Part shown: piece by piece, positions 51,027 to 60,060 of the stretch
How positions within the stretch are numbered: the first letter of the stretch is position 1
Layout: each line of letters opens with the position of its first letter
From: Candidatus Avelusimicrobium stercoris
GTDB lineage: Bacteria; Elusimicrobiota; Elusimicrobia; Elusimicrobiales; Elusimicrobiaceae
DNA: 64,000 nucleotides
Assembly: GCA_002432025.1 (NCBI GenBank)
Contig: DJFE01000019.1
Span: 40,202 to 104,201 of the forward strand
Direction: 5' to 3'
Translations under genes and position numbers: made by a program
The notes under the pieces: model-generated
Told to the model about the DNA's origin: nothing
Databases searched by the model: none
Seen by the model: the letters and a program-made list of their open reading frames with translations, nothing else

Positions 51027-51761
51027 ATGAACCACACCCCCCGCAAAATTGCATTAGTTACAGGCGCCAGCCGCGGTATCGGCCTGGCCATAGCCGTACA
51101 ATTAGCCAAGGACGGCTTTGATATTTGGCTGAATTACCACTCCAATCACGCGGCCGCCCAAAAGGCCAAGGAACAAGTGGAAGCACAGGGCGCCGTCTGT
51201 ACGTTACTGCCCTTTGACGTTGCCGATGCCTCCGCCGTGCGCGCTGCCTTAAACCCGCTTTTAGAAAAGCAAACGCCCTACGCGCTTGTAAACAACGCGG
51301 GTATCCGCAAGGATAATTTGCTTATTTGGATGCAGGATGATGAGTGGAGCCAAGTAATTAACACCGTTTTGGGCGGGTTCCACAATGTAACCAAAACCGT
51401 TTTAGCCGCGATGATTCACGCCAAGCAGGGGCGCATTGTCAATATCGCCTCCGCCGCCGCGCACGCACCCGTCCCCGGACAGACCAACTACTCCGCCGCC
51501 AAGGCGGGCATTGTAGGCGCTACGCGCAGTTTGGCGTTAGAGGTGGCCAAGCGCAATATTTTGGTAAACGCGGTTTCCCCGGGCTTTATTGAAACGGAAA
51601 TGCTCACGGGCCTGCCGATGGATAAAATTTTGCCCTTAATCCCCCTGCGCCGCTTGGGCCGCCCGCAGGAAGTGGCTGATATGGTTTCCTTCTTGTGTTC
51701 GGACAAAGCCTCCTACATTACGGGGCAGGCTTTCCAGGTAAACGGCGGCGTGTGTATGTAA
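51027..51761 (+). CDS. 3-oxoacyl-ACP reductase (FabG-like, ApeQ-like)
   Basis: This short-chain dehydrogenase of 244 residues has the NADPH motif TGASRGIG (12-19), NNAG (89-92), catalytic Ser142, Tyr155 and Lys159 in NYSAAKAG, and a C-terminal ITGQAFQVNGGVCM. It reduces the beta-keto group in each round of chain growth. As first gene of the + strand operon it opens the aryl-polyene set; the housekeeping FabG may be elsewhere. A GGAACGAG precedes the ATG. The 40-bp divergent gap holds a TTAATTAA palindrome and probably both promoters. Confidence 0.92.
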   Translation: MNHTPRKIALVTGASRGIGLAIAVQLAKDGFDIWLNYHSNHAAAQKAKEQVEAQGAVCTLLPFDVADASAVRAALNPLLEKQTPYALVNNAGIRKDNLLIWMQDDEWSQVINTVLGGFHNVTKTVLAAMIHAKQGRIVNIASAAAHAPVPGQTNYSAAKAGIVGATRSLALEVAKRNILVNAVSPGFIETEMLTGLPMDKILPLIPLRRLGRPQEVADMVSFLCSDKASYITGQAFQVNGGVCM

Positions 51762-51797
51762 GCCTAACCGCGCGCGGATAAATAGTATAATATCCTT

Positions 51798-53018
51798 ATG
51801 AATATTCCTACCAAAGTTGTCATTACCGGCGCAGGCGCAACGTCCCCTTACGGGGCGGGCGTAACGGCGCTATGGGAAGGGCTTAAAGCGGGCCGCGGCT
51901 GTATGCACCCGGTAGAGGCCTTGCAATCTTTGCCAATGGTTAAAACCAAGGTAGCCGCCACCGTGCCGGATATGGATTATTCCTATATTCCCCGCCGGGA
52001 CCGCCGATCTATGAGCCGTATGGCCTTGTACGCCTATGCGGCGGCCAAGGAAGCCCTTTTACAGGCCGGGTATGAAAAAGCCCCGCAAGGCTTGGGCTTT
52101 TTTATGGGTTCCACGCTTAACAGTATTTCCAAATGGATGGAAATCACGGGCTACTGCCACGGGAACCATTTGGAACTGGTTAAAACTTCCGATTTTCTGC
52201 AAATTATGAACCACTCGCCGCTGGCCACGGTTTCGCAGGCGTTAAAAATAAATGGTCCGTGCGTGGGGGCGAGTGATGCTTGCGCCACGGGGCTAATGAA
52301 TATCGGCCTTGCGTATTTAGCGGTAAAGGCGGGCTTTGTAAAACAAGCCCTTTGTGGCGGAACCGAGGAATATCACCCGATGTTTAGCGCCTGCTTTGAT
52401 ATTATGCAGGCCACCAGTTACAATTTTAACGATAAACCCAACGAAGCCTGCCGCCCGTTTGACGCAAACCGTACGGGACTGGTGGCCTCGGAAGGGTGCG
52501 GGCTTTTGTTTGTGGAAAGCGAGGAAAGCGCCAAGGCGCGCGGAGCCAAAATTTTGGCTGAAATTATCGGCTTTTCCTCCAATACGGAAACGGAAAATAT
52601 GGCCTACCCGTCCGCCCAAACCCTGCGTGAGTGTATGCAAAACGCGCTGGCGGACGCACACATAGAGCCGCAAGCCGTGGACTTATTAAACGCGCACGCC
52701 ACGGGCACCATTATCGGCGACATTGCCGAAAGCCAAGCCGCACAGGCGGTGTTCGGCTCCGGCGTAAAAATAAACAGTTTAAAGGGCCACTTGGGGCACA
52801 GTATGGGGGCCAGCGGCGGGTTGGAAACGATAGCCTGCCTTAAAATGCTGGAAGAAGGCGTTTTGCTCCCCACCCAAAATTTGGAAAAATTGGACGAGCG
52901 TTGCGCGCCCCTTTCCTATGTGCGCACCCAAGAACAACGCCCGGTAAATATTATTGTTAAAAACAGTTTTGCTATCGGCGGGAACAACTGCACCGCCGTA
53001 TTAAGGAGACCCCAGTGA
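51798..53018 (+). CDS. beta-ketoacyl-ACP synthase (first ketosynthase of cluster)
   Basis: A complete KAS I/II-type ketosynthase with Cys162 in SDACATGLMN, His300 in LNAHATGT and His334 in KGHLGHSMGASG, plus the closing NSFAIGGNN loop. At 406 residues it is full length. In aryl polyene clusters one ketosynthase (ApeO) pairs with a chain length factor and a second (ApeR) may make early or alternative condensations. Which this one is cannot be fixed without a tree. Its stop overlaps the ACP start (GTGA). Confidence 0.93.
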   Translation: MNIPTKVVITGAGATSPYGAGVTALWEGLKAGRGCMHPVEALQSLPMVKTKVAATVPDMDYSYIPRRDRRSMSRMALYAYAAAKEALLQAGYEKAPQGLGFFMGSTLNSISKWMEITGYCHGNHLELVKTSDFLQIMNHSPLATVSQALKINGPCVGASDACATGLMNIGLAYLAVKAGFVKQALCGGTEEYHPMFSACFDIMQATSYNFNDKPNEACRPFDANRTGLVASEGCGLLFVESEESAKARGAKILAEIIGFSSNTETENMAYPSAQTLRECMQNALADAHIEPQAVDLLNAHATGTIIGDIAESQAAQAVFGSGVKINSLKGHLGHSMGASGGLETIACLKMLEEGVLLPTQNLEKLDERCAPLSYVRTQEQRPVNIIVKNSFAIGGNNCTAVLRRPQ

Positions 53019-53278
53019 TTACGAGAGAAGAAATTATCAACAAAACCAACGAAGCGCTTAAAAAAGAATTTGAACTGACCGACGAACAGTTAAAGCCTGC
53101 CTCCCATATGCAGACCGATTTGGGCTTGGACAGTTTGGATGCGGTGGATATGGTGGTAGTATTGGAGCAAAAGTTCGGTATGACCTTGCGCCAAGGCTAC
53201 GATATCCGCTCTATCGTTACGTTGGGCGATTTGTACGATTTTATTGAAAAATTGGCCCGCGAACACGAAGCCAAATAG
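53015..53278 (+). CDS. acyl carrier protein 1
   Basis: The 87-residue acidic helical protein has the phosphopantetheine site DLGLDSLDAVDMV with Ser40. It starts at GTG 53015, overlapping the ketosynthase stop, which implies translational coupling. It carries the growing polyene as a thioester. A second ACP lies at 60936; two-ACP systems are typical for aryl polyene clusters (ApeE/ApeF). Confidence 0.95.
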   Translation: MITREEIINKTNEALKKEFELTDEQLKPASHMQTDLGLDSLDAVDMVVVLEQKFGMTLRQGYDIRSIVTLGDLYDFIEKLAREHEAK

Positions 53279-53279
53279 T

Positions 53280-54005
53280 ATGTACGCCCTGCGCACCCTT
53301 TTTAACACAGCCATAATAGGCACTTCGGCTATATTATGGCTTTTTCTTTCCGGCTTAGTGGCCGGGCCGTTTTTGTGGCTATTTCCCGGTAAATCGGGCA
53401 AAAATGTGCGGAAATTTGTGTTTATCCAGTCTAAGGGCATTTTGTTTTGTATGCGTTTATGTTCCAGCGGCTGGAAAGAGGAGCGTGCCCCGCGCCCGCA
53501 AGGCCCGTGCATTGTGGCGGCCAACCACGCCTCGGCGTTAGACTTATACACGGTGGCCGCGCTGGGGTTTACTAATGTAGTCTATATTACCAAAGGGTGG
53601 GTGTTTAAACTGCCGTTCTTCCGCCCGGTAATGCAGGCCGCTGGGTATATGGACGCGGAAAAGACCTCGCCCGAGGAGATGCTCGCGCGCTGTAAAACAG
53701 CGGTGGAAAACGGGTGCGACATTGTGCTGTTCCCGCAAGGGTCGCGCAAAAATCCGCAGGCGCGTTTTAAAAGCGGAGCCTTTTATTTGGCGGAACTTTT
53801 AAAATTGCCCGTGGTTCCGGTGGCGATTGGCGGCACGGGCAAAATGTTGCCCGCGGGTACAATCAAATTGCACCCCGCCAAAATCGTTTTGAAATCCCTT
53901 CCGGCGTTAATGCCGGGAGCGTTTACAGAGCCGCTTGCGCATTTGGAAATGGCGCAAACGGTCAAAAAGCAAATTATGCAGGAACTTGAAAAGGAGAATA
54001 TATGA
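53280..54005 (+). CDS. PlsC-like 1-acylglycerol-phosphate acyltransferase (ApeD-like)
   Basis: An N-terminal membrane helix (ILWLFLSGLVAGPFLWLF) is followed by the acyltransferase motifs NHASALD (HX4D catalytic motif), a YITKGWVFKLPFF region and LFPQGSR with substrate-binding Gly-Ser-Arg. The length of 241 residues is usual. It would esterify a lysophospholipid-like acceptor with an acyl or polyene chain at the inner membrane. ATG 53280 lies one base after the ACP stop. The next gene overlaps by 4 bp. Confidence 0.9.
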   Translation: MYALRTLFNTAIIGTSAILWLFLSGLVAGPFLWLFPGKSGKNVRKFVFIQSKGILFCMRLCSSGWKEERAPRPQGPCIVAANHASALDLYTVAALGFTNVVYITKGWVFKLPFFRPVMQAAGYMDAEKTSPEEMLARCKTAVENGCDIVLFPQGSRKNPQARFKSGAFYLAELLKLPVVPVAIGGTGKMLPAGTIKLHPAKIVLKSLPALMPGAFTEPLAHLEMAQTVKKQIMQELEKENI

Positions 54006-54385
54006 AGAAAACTTTACTAATGGTGTTATTGGCCGGGCTTATGGCGGTGGGTTGCCGTTCGTTGGCCCCTGTATATAACGTGGAAAACAAAACAGTTGTT
54101 TTGTCCGCTGGAAACACTATGCAGCAGGCTATTTTGAAGGGCGGATCTGCCAAACGCTGGACGATGAGCGCCGTCCGCCCAGGCCTTATGAAGGGCGTTT
54201 TGGTGGCGCGCGGGCACTCGGTGGAAGTGTATATCCCCTATACGCAAAACACCTATTCTATTGAGTACGCTGGCAGCGACAATATGCACTACAATGCTAA
54301 AAAGAATAAAATTCACCCCAAATATAACCAATGGGTGCGCAATTTGGATTTAGCCATTTACCGCGCGGCCACTATGGGTAAATAA
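54002..54385 (+). CDS. small lipoprotein in polyene cluster, unknown
   Basis: I do not recognise the family. The signal peptide MKKTLLMVLLAGLMAVGC ends in a lipobox with Cys18, so the 110-residue mature part should be lipid-anchored in the periplasm or outer membrane. It ends with a helix (QWVRNLDLAIYRAATMGK) and has no other Cys. It overlaps the acyltransferase by 4 bp and its stop overlaps the dehydratase start, so it belongs to the operon. A role in moving or placing the polyene lipid fits the context only. Confidence 0.8.
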   Translation: MKKTLLMVLLAGLMAVGCRSLAPVYNVENKTVVLSAGNTMQQAILKGGSAKRWTMSAVRPGLMKGVLVARGHSVEVYIPYTQNTYSIEYAGSDNMHYNAKKNKIHPKYNQWVRNLDLAIYRAATMGK

Positions 54386-54831
54386 TGAGCACCTTTTCCC
54401 CTGTTGAAACCTTGGTTCCCCATAAGCCGCCGATGCGGCTGGTGGACGAAATTTTAAGTGTGGACGATACCGTCTGCCGCGTGAAGAGCGTGATTCATAA
54501 AAATCATCTTTTTCTGCGTGCGGACGGTACTCTTGCGCCCGAAGCGTTCTGCGAAATTATGGCGCAGAGTTTCGCCGCCGCAGAGGCCCAACGCCGCAAG
54601 TTTGCCGGGCTGTCCACCGAGGGCGGCGGGTATTTGGTCAGCGTGCGCAATTTCCGCGTTTTTTCTTACGCGCGCGCGGGCGAGGAATTAACCACCGAAG
54701 TAACCCAACAGGACGACTTTATGGGTACGCGTATTGTATCGGGAGCGGTGTTTCGCGGAAGCGAAAAACTGGGCGAAGGTACCGTGTATATTTTTATGTG
54801 GGAAGGCCATATCCCGCCGGAGATGAAATGA
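54385..54831 (+). CDS. 3-hydroxyacyl-ACP dehydratase, hot-dog fold (ApeP-like)
   Basis: The N-terminal VPHKPPMRLVDEIL (His13) is the signature of the ApeP/FabA-like dehydratases in aryl polyene clusters. APEAFCEIMAQSFAAAEAQ provides the helix with the acidic catalytic residue. At 148 residues it is a single hot-dog domain. It removes water from 3-hydroxyacyl-ACP in polyene chain growth, probably as a heterodimer with the second hot-dog protein at 58116, as known for ApeI:ApeP. Confidence 0.9.
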   Translation: MSTFSPVETLVPHKPPMRLVDEILSVDDTVCRVKSVIHKNHLFLRADGTLAPEAFCEIMAQSFAAAEAQRRKFAGLSTEGGGYLVSVRNFRVFSYARAGEELTTEVTQQDDFMGTRIVSGAVFRGSEKLGEGTVYIFMWEGHIPPEMK

Positions 54832-55457
54832 AAATTTTATTGCTTGTTTTAGCGTTGTTTTTAACCCCGTTTGCGTGGGCGGAGCCTGCCCAAAAGGCCG
54901 CGAGCGCGGGCGAAGTGTCCGCCACGCAAAAGACGGATGACCTGGTGCAAATTGCCGCGCGCTTTTCCGCTGTCCAAACAATTCACAGCCGCTTTACGCA
55001 GGAAAAGCATATGGCCCTTTTAACCGAGCCCGTCGTCAGCGAGGGAGTTTTTTCGTTTGAAAAATCCCCGGCGCGTATCCGCTGGGAATACCAGAAGCCG
55101 TTTAAAAACGGGTTTATCTTGGACGGCGCTTCCGCCTTCCGTCTGGAAGAGGGCAAGAAAACACCCGTAAAGGGCGTTATGGCTCGCAATATCGCCGCGC
55201 AAATGCTGGTGTGGCTGTCGTTTGATTTGCAAACGCTTTCCAAGACGTACGCAATTACGGTATTTGAGGGCGGCGTGCGCTTAAAGCCGCTTTCGGACAA
55301 AAACAAAATGCTGGAAGAAATTTCCGTTTGGTTCGCCGCTGATAATCCGCAGGCCTTATCTAAAATCCAAATGACGGAGCCCGGCGGCGATTATACCGTT
55401 TTGTCGTTTACGGAAACGCAAATTAATAAGCCGCTTGCGGAGGGCACATTTAAATGA
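54828..55457 (+). CDS. LolA-like outer-membrane lipoprotein carrier (ApeL-like)
   Basis: A signal peptide (LLLVLALFLTPFAWA, cleaved about residue 16) precedes a 190-residue domain with the LolA phrases IHSRFTQEKHMALL and SEGVFSFEKSPARIRWEYQK. LolA-type carriers shuttle acyl chains through the periplasm. Cluster context suggests transport of the finished polyene lipid from the MMPL exporter to the outer membrane. The start overlaps the dehydratase stop (ATGA), and its own stop overlaps the exporter start. Confidence 0.9.
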   Translation: MKILLLVLALFLTPFAWAEPAQKAASAGEVSATQKTDDLVQIAARFSAVQTIHSRFTQEKHMALLTEPVVSEGVFSFEKSPARIRWEYQKPFKNGFILDGASAFRLEEGKKTPVKGVMARNIAAQMLVWLSFDLQTLSKTYAITVFEGGVRLKPLSDKNKMLEEISVWFAADNPQALSKIQMTEPGGDYTVLSFTETQINKPLAEGTFK

Positions 55458-57712
55458 GCGTGTGGAACTTTTTTGCCCGGTACAAAAAGCCCGTTGCCGC
55501 CCTGTTGGGCCTTGCGGTGCTTGTGTGCGCGTGGGGTTTAATGCGCCTAAAACCGGACGAAAATATCCACGCAATGATTCCCGCTTCCGTGCGAGAGCGG
55601 GTGGAACTGTTTGAATATTCCCCGCTTAACAAAAAAGTTTTTATCGGGGTTTCCGCCCCGTCTGCCGAAGAGGCTTCTTTGGCGGCTGATACTTTACGCG
55701 CCGAACTGGCGCAGGCGGATTTATTAGCCTTGCCCCCCACTCCGGGCGCGGACTACGCCCAAACGCTTTACCGTGCGCTCCCGTACCGCTTTTCGGCGGA
55801 TGATGAGCAAACGCTGTTATTACGCCTTACGCCGGAATTTGTAAAAAAGCGTATGGCAGACAATTACGAAAATTTACTGTCCTTTCAAGGTTTTTTGCTG
55901 AAAGATTTTATTTCATTAGACCCCTTAAATTTTACGGAATTAATGGCGCAAAAACTGGCCGCTTTCGGCGCGGGTACGGCGCTTGAATACCAAGACGGCT
56001 TTTTATCCTCCAAGGACGGCAAAACGCTTATCGGCCCGTATGATTTCCCGGGCCAAACTGCGGATTTTAAGGCGGCCCAACGCTTTGCGGACGCTTTTCA
56101 GCAGGCGGCCCAAAAATTGGGGCCGTCCGTTCACGCGTTTTATTTGGGGGCCCTGCGCTACACGGTGGAAAATGTCCGTATGATTCAAACGGACCTCATT
56201 AAAATTTCCGTGTTGGCCCTGCTTGCGCTGGCCGCTGTTTTTATCTTTTTCTTCCGCCACAAAAGCGCACTTTTAATTTACCTGCTCCCGGTGTTTATTT
56301 TGCCGCCCGCCGCGCTGATAACATACGCGGTGTTTGGGCATTTGTCGGGCATTACGCTAGGTTTCGGGAGCGTGGTGGCGGGGTTGTCGGTGGACTATTC
56401 CGTATATGTATTTTTTGCCTTGCGCGGCGCGGGAAATACCCCGGCCCGCGAAACGCTATTCCATATGAAAAAGCACCTTTTGTGCAATTTTATGACGTCC
56501 TCGCTGTGCTTTTTGGCGCTTTTTTGCTCGTCCGTGGAGTTATTTAGGCAGATTGCCGTGTTCTCGGTGGCGGGGCTGGCGCTTTCCTTGGCGCTGGCGC
56601 TGTATGTTTTCCCCCATTATTGGACCCACTTGGGCGAAGTGAAAAGGCCCGCTTATGCTTTTAGCGTGTCCCCCTTGTCCCGCCGGGCGGCGGTATGGGT
56701 AAGCGCGGGCCTTATTTTGTTTGGAGTGCTTGGCGTGTGGCGCGTGCAATTTAGCGGCAATGTGGAGGATTTAAACGCTTCCACCCCCGCCTTTAAAAAA
56801 GATAAGGCGGTTTTTGATTCCGTTTTTGCTAAAACTGCACAAAATAACGCGCTTTTATTTGTGTTTGGGGACAGTAAAGAAAGAGCGCTGGAAAAAAACG
56901 AATCTTTCCCCCTGCCGCTGGCCGTAGGCGGGGTGGTACCGTCGGACAAATTGCGGACGGAAAATTTAGAACGTTGGCGCAGTTTTTGGAGCGCGTCCCG
57001 CGCCAATTACGCGCGGCTGTTGGTGTCGGAAGAAGCGCAAAAAATAGGATTAAAACCGGCCGGGTTTGCGCCGTTTTTTGAAAGTATTTTAAACGCCCCC
57101 GCACCGGATACATTTGATTTTACGGACCTTTATAATCCGCTGGTTTCCCTGCCGGACGGGCGGAGTGCTGTGGTAAATATTGTGCCCAATGAACGGCGCT
57201 ACCGGGAAGCGGCCCAGCAGTCGGGCGCGGTCTTTGTGGCGGCGGACGAGTTGAAAAGCGATTTAATCGGGGCCGTTGGGCGCGAAGCCCTCAAAATTGT
57301 GCTGTTAGCATTTCTTTTTAACTTGGCGGCGGTTTGGCTGACGTTTAAAAAGTTAAAAACCGCGCTTTTAACCTTTATTCCGGTGGTATTGGCGGCGGGA
57401 TTTACCTTTGGGTGTTTTTGGCTGTTGCAGGTGCGGGTAAATTTGTTTATTCTGGTATTTTTGCCACTTTTAATGGGCCTTGGGATAGATTACGGCATTT
57501 TTCAGGTAATGAAAACCCAAGCCGGAAAGCCCACCGCTTACCCGCCGTCTGCGCTGCTGGCGGCCGGGTTATCCACCTTGGCGGGCTTTGGCGTGCTGAT
57601 AGGGGCTAATCACGGGGTATTATTTATAATGGGTTTATCGTCCTTTTTAGGCGTGGGTGGAGCGATGTTGGCGTCGTTATTTATTTTACCCGCGTTTTTG
57701 GAGCAAAAATGA
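55454..57712 (+). CDS. MMPL/RND-type lipid exporter (ApeM-like)
   Basis: The 752-residue protein has the RND layout: helix 1 at 14-32, a large periplasmic loop, helices 2-6 (from IKISVLALLALAAVFIFFF), helix 7 near 415, a second loop and helices 8-12 to the end. The proton-relay Asp-containing phrases VVAGLSVDYSVYVFF and LLMGLGIDYGIFQV are present. It should drive polyene or its lipid precursor out of the inner membrane using the proton gradient. It overlaps its neighbours by 4 bp on both sides. Confidence 0.92.
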   Translation: MSVWNFFARYKKPVAALLGLAVLVCAWGLMRLKPDENIHAMIPASVRERVELFEYSPLNKKVFIGVSAPSAEEASLAADTLRAELAQADLLALPPTPGADYAQTLYRALPYRFSADDEQTLLLRLTPEFVKKRMADNYENLLSFQGFLLKDFISLDPLNFTELMAQKLAAFGAGTALEYQDGFLSSKDGKTLIGPYDFPGQTADFKAAQRFADAFQQAAQKLGPSVHAFYLGALRYTVENVRMIQTDLIKISVLALLALAAVFIFFFRHKSALLIYLLPVFILPPAALITYAVFGHLSGITLGFGSVVAGLSVDYSVYVFFALRGAGNTPARETLFHMKKHLLCNFMTSSLCFLALFCSSVELFRQIAVFSVAGLALSLALALYVFPHYWTHLGEVKRPAYAFSVSPLSRRAAVWVSAGLILFGVLGVWRVQFSGNVEDLNASTPAFKKDKAVFDSVFAKTAQNNALLFVFGDSKERALEKNESFPLPLAVGGVVPSDKLRTENLERWRSFWSASRANYARLLVSEEAQKIGLKPAGFAPFFESILNAPAPDTFDFTDLYNPLVSLPDGRSAVVNIVPNERRYREAAQQSGAVFVAADELKSDLIGAVGREALKIVLLAFLFNLAAVWLTFKKLKTALLTFIPVVLAAGFTFGCFWLLQVRVNLFILVFLPLLMGLGIDYGIFQVMKTQAGKPTAYPPSALLAAGLSTLAGFGVLIGANHGVLFIMGLSSFLGVGGAMLASLFILPAFLEQK

Positions 57713-58125
57713 AATTTTTACCATTTTTTATATTTACTGTTTTTTTAAGTGCGTGTTCATCGGGCCTTGTGTATAAAACCGCCCCGGCGGAACAGGTAAA
57801 CACCCGCCAAGCGGTGCGTTTATCGGGTGTGTATCAGCCGTATGGGCTTGATTTTACCGCACTTGCCGAACCGAAAGAGGGCGGCGTGCGCTTGGTGATA
57901 TTGTCCGTAATGGGCGGTAAACTGGCCGATTTATTCGTTACGCCAACGGAAATAGCCATTTATTCCAAAATGCCGCAACTCCCGGCGCGGCTGGTGGGCG
58001 GGTTTGGGCGTATGGCGCGGGCGCAGTTAATAACCCCTTGCCCGCAAGAGGAGTTTGTGTATAAGGATGCTCCCAGCCGCGGGGTCCTGCACATTAAAAC
58101 CCAAGGAGATTTATTATGCTATTAA
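57709..58125 (+). CDS. DUF3261 lipoprotein (ApeN-like)
   Basis: A lipoprotein signal (FFIFTVFLSAC, Cys16) is followed by a 120-residue beta-rich domain with VYQPYGLDFTALAEPKE and a C-terminal RGVLHIKTQGD, matching the small DUF3261 family seen next to the MMPL exporter in aryl polyene clusters. It is probably outer-membrane anchored and part of the export path. The 3' end overlaps the next start by 10 bp. Confidence 0.82.
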   Translation: MKFLPFFIFTVFLSACSSGLVYKTAPAEQVNTRQAVRLSGVYQPYGLDFTALAEPKEGGVRLVILSVMGGKLADLFVTPTEIAIYSKMPQLPARLVGGFGRMARAQLITPCPQEEFVYKDAPSRGVLHIKTQGDLLCY

Positions 58126-58466
58126 ATGAAGCCTTATCTGCTTGCTTTGTAGCGCAGAAGGATGGCCGTTTTTTGTATCATATTCCGGCGGATTTCCCGG
58201 CCTTTAAAGGTCATTTCCCGGGGAACCCGCTGTTGCCTGCGGTGTGCCAAATGGGCCTGTGCGCTGACGCGTTTAGCCGCCAAAGCGGTAAAAAACAGGA
58301 AATTGCTGGCGTTTCCCGCGCTAAATTTATGCGCCCTATTTTGCCAAATTGTCAGGTAAACTTGTCGTTTATCCCTCGCCCGGACGGCCAATATTTAGCC
58401 GAACTGACGGACGAAACGGGCAAAAAATTAAGCCAACTGATTTGCTCCTTTAAAGAGGTTTTATGA
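58116..58466 (+). CDS. 3-hydroxyacyl-ACP dehydratase, FabZ-like hot-dog (ApeI-like)
   Basis: In 116 residues it has FKGHFPGNPLLPAVCQM, the FabZ/FabA active-site motif with His33. The partner acidic residue normally in the central helix seems to be replaced (QMGLCADAF), so it may complete its active site with the ApeP-like protein at 54385, as known for the ApeI:ApeP heterodimer. It starts 10 bp inside the DUF3261 gene and has AAGGAG upstream. Confidence 0.9.
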   Translation: MLLNEALSACFVAQKDGRFLYHIPADFPAFKGHFPGNPLLPAVCQMGLCADAFSRQSGKKQEIAGVSRAKFMRPILPNCQVNLSFIPRPDGQYLAELTDETGKKLSQLICSFKEVL

Positions 58467-58921
58467 AAAATATATCCTATTTTACCACCGCGCCCGGTTC
58501 CCCAAAACCGCTTGAAAAATCCGTCTTCCGCACGGTGCGCTTTAACGAAATTGACCCGATGGGCATTATGTGGCACGGGCATTACGCGGGATTTTTTGAG
58601 GATGCCCGCGTGGCGTTGGGCGATAGTTTGGGTATTGGCTACCAAGATTTTTATAACCACGGGGTGATGATTCCCGTCCGCCGCTTGGAGACCGACTATT
58701 TGGCTCCCCTGCAATACGGCGAAACATACGAAATTAAGGCCCGGCTTTTTTACACCGAGGCCGCCCGCCTCAATTACGATTTTACCGTGCTTGACAAGAA
58801 CCAAAAGGTAATGGCCCGCGGTTGCACCGTACAATTAATGGTGGATAAAGATTTTAATTTGCTTTTTGAGTGGCCCGCCTTTACGCGAACCTTTTTAGCC
58901 CGCTGGAAAGAAAATAAATGA
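58463..58921 (+). CDS. 4HBT/YbgC-like acyl thioesterase (ApeK-like)
   Basis: The hot-dog thioesterase motif RFNEIDPMGIMWHGHYAGFF has the catalytic Asp31, followed by a family-typical VPVRRLETDYLAP-like stretch (IPVRRLETDYLAPLQYGE). At 152 residues it is normal in size. It may release or edit chains on the ACP. ATGA overlaps link it to both neighbours. Confidence 0.9.
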   Translation: MKNISYFTTAPGSPKPLEKSVFRTVRFNEIDPMGIMWHGHYAGFFEDARVALGDSLGIGYQDFYNHGVMIPVRRLETDYLAPLQYGETYEIKARLFYTEAARLNYDFTVLDKNQKVMARGCTVQLMVDKDFNLLFEWPAFTRTFLARWKENK

Positions 58922-60060
58922 AACTGCTTATCGTCATCCCGCACTACAACCACTTAACCACCTTAAAAAGTGTGGTACAGCGGTGCTTGGACCAAAATCC
59001 AAATGTGGCGGTGTTTGACGATGGAAGTGATGTTTCGCCCGCAGAAATTTTAAAGGGGCTCCCGGTTACCTTGGTCCGTTTTGAAAAAAACCGGGGCAAG
59101 GGCGCTATCTTGCAGGAAAGCGCTAAATGGGCGGCGGCGCACGGGTTTAGCCATATCGTCAGCATAGATGCGGACGGACAGTTAGATCCGGCGGAATACC
59201 CGTTGATTGCCAAGGCAGCCGAAGAGCACCCGCACGCGCTGATTATCGGGGTGCGGCAGTTTGGCCCGGACGCCCCCAAATCCTCGCAGTTTGGCCGCAA
59301 ATTCGGCGGTTTTTGGGCTCATTTGCAAACGGGCAAAACGGTAAACGATATCCAAAGCGGGTACCGTTGCTATCCCGTAGAAATTTTAAACCATATCAAA
59401 TGTTTTTCCAAACGCTACGCCTTTGAGGTGGAAATTGCCGTGCGCGCGCTGTGGGCTGGATTTCCGCTGGTGGAGGTGCCTGTGTCGGTATCATATTCCA
59501 AAACGCGTGTGTCGCATTTTAGCAAACTGAAAGACAACCTGCGCCTAACGGTACTCAATACGCATTTGACCGTCCGCTCTATGCTCCCTATTCCGCACCG
59601 CCAGTATTTTGTGGATAACGCAGGGCAGGTGGAAAAGCGCGGGTATTGGGAAGCCTTGGTTTTAAATTTAAAAACCCCGGGAAATATTACCAAAAATGCC
59701 CTATCCGCCGCGTGGGGTATTTTTTGCGGGGCGGTTGCCTTGCCGGGGATTCGCCAACTAATGCTCTTTGGCGGGGCCGGGTGGTGGAATTTAAACCGTA
59801 TTTTGACGATTTCGTTTGAAAAGTTTTGTATTGGCCCCCTTGTGTCTGCGCTTTGCATAGAGGTTGGCTTTTTCCTGCGTTATGGGCGGTTTTTAACGGA
59901 ATTTAACTTAACCACCTTGGGCCGCCAATTTTGGCAGCGTGTGTGGGAGTGGGTGCTGGGGTCGTGTATTGTGGCGCCTATACTGGCGCTGTGCGCTTTT
60001 TTAGTGGTGTGGAGCATTGGGTATTTGGTAAACAGGGGGCTGTGTGCAAGGGAAAAATGA
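58918..60060 (+). CDS. family 2 glycosyltransferase with C-terminal membrane helices
   Basis: The GT-A fold begins at once: LIVIPHYNHLTTLKSVVQ, VAVFDDGSDV, ENRGKGAIL-like FEKNRGKGAILQE, and SIDADGQLDP holding the DXD-like metal site. NDIQSGYRCYPVEIL is the acceptor region, as in DPM1/DPG-type synthases. Two or more membrane helices end the protein (ILALCAFLVVWSIGYLV). The first 240 residues match polyprenyl-phosphate or lipid glycosyltransferases. In the cluster it could glycosylate the lipid anchor of the polyene. Overlap with the thioesterase is 4 bp. Confidence 0.9.
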   Translation: MKLLIVIPHYNHLTTLKSVVQRCLDQNPNVAVFDDGSDVSPAEILKGLPVTLVRFEKNRGKGAILQESAKWAAAHGFSHIVSIDADGQLDPAEYPLIAKAAEEHPHALIIGVRQFGPDAPKSSQFGRKFGGFWAHLQTGKTVNDIQSGYRCYPVEILNHIKCFSKRYAFEVEIAVRALWAGFPLVEVPVSVSYSKTRVSHFSKLKDNLRLTVLNTHLTVRSMLPIPHRQYFVDNAGQVEKRGYWEALVLNLKTPGNITKNALSAAWGIFCGAVALPGIRQLMLFGGAGWWNLNRILTISFEKFCIGPLVSALCIEVGFFLRYGRFLTEFNLTTLGRQFWQRVWEWVLGSCIVAPILALCAFLVVWSIGYLVNRGLCAREK

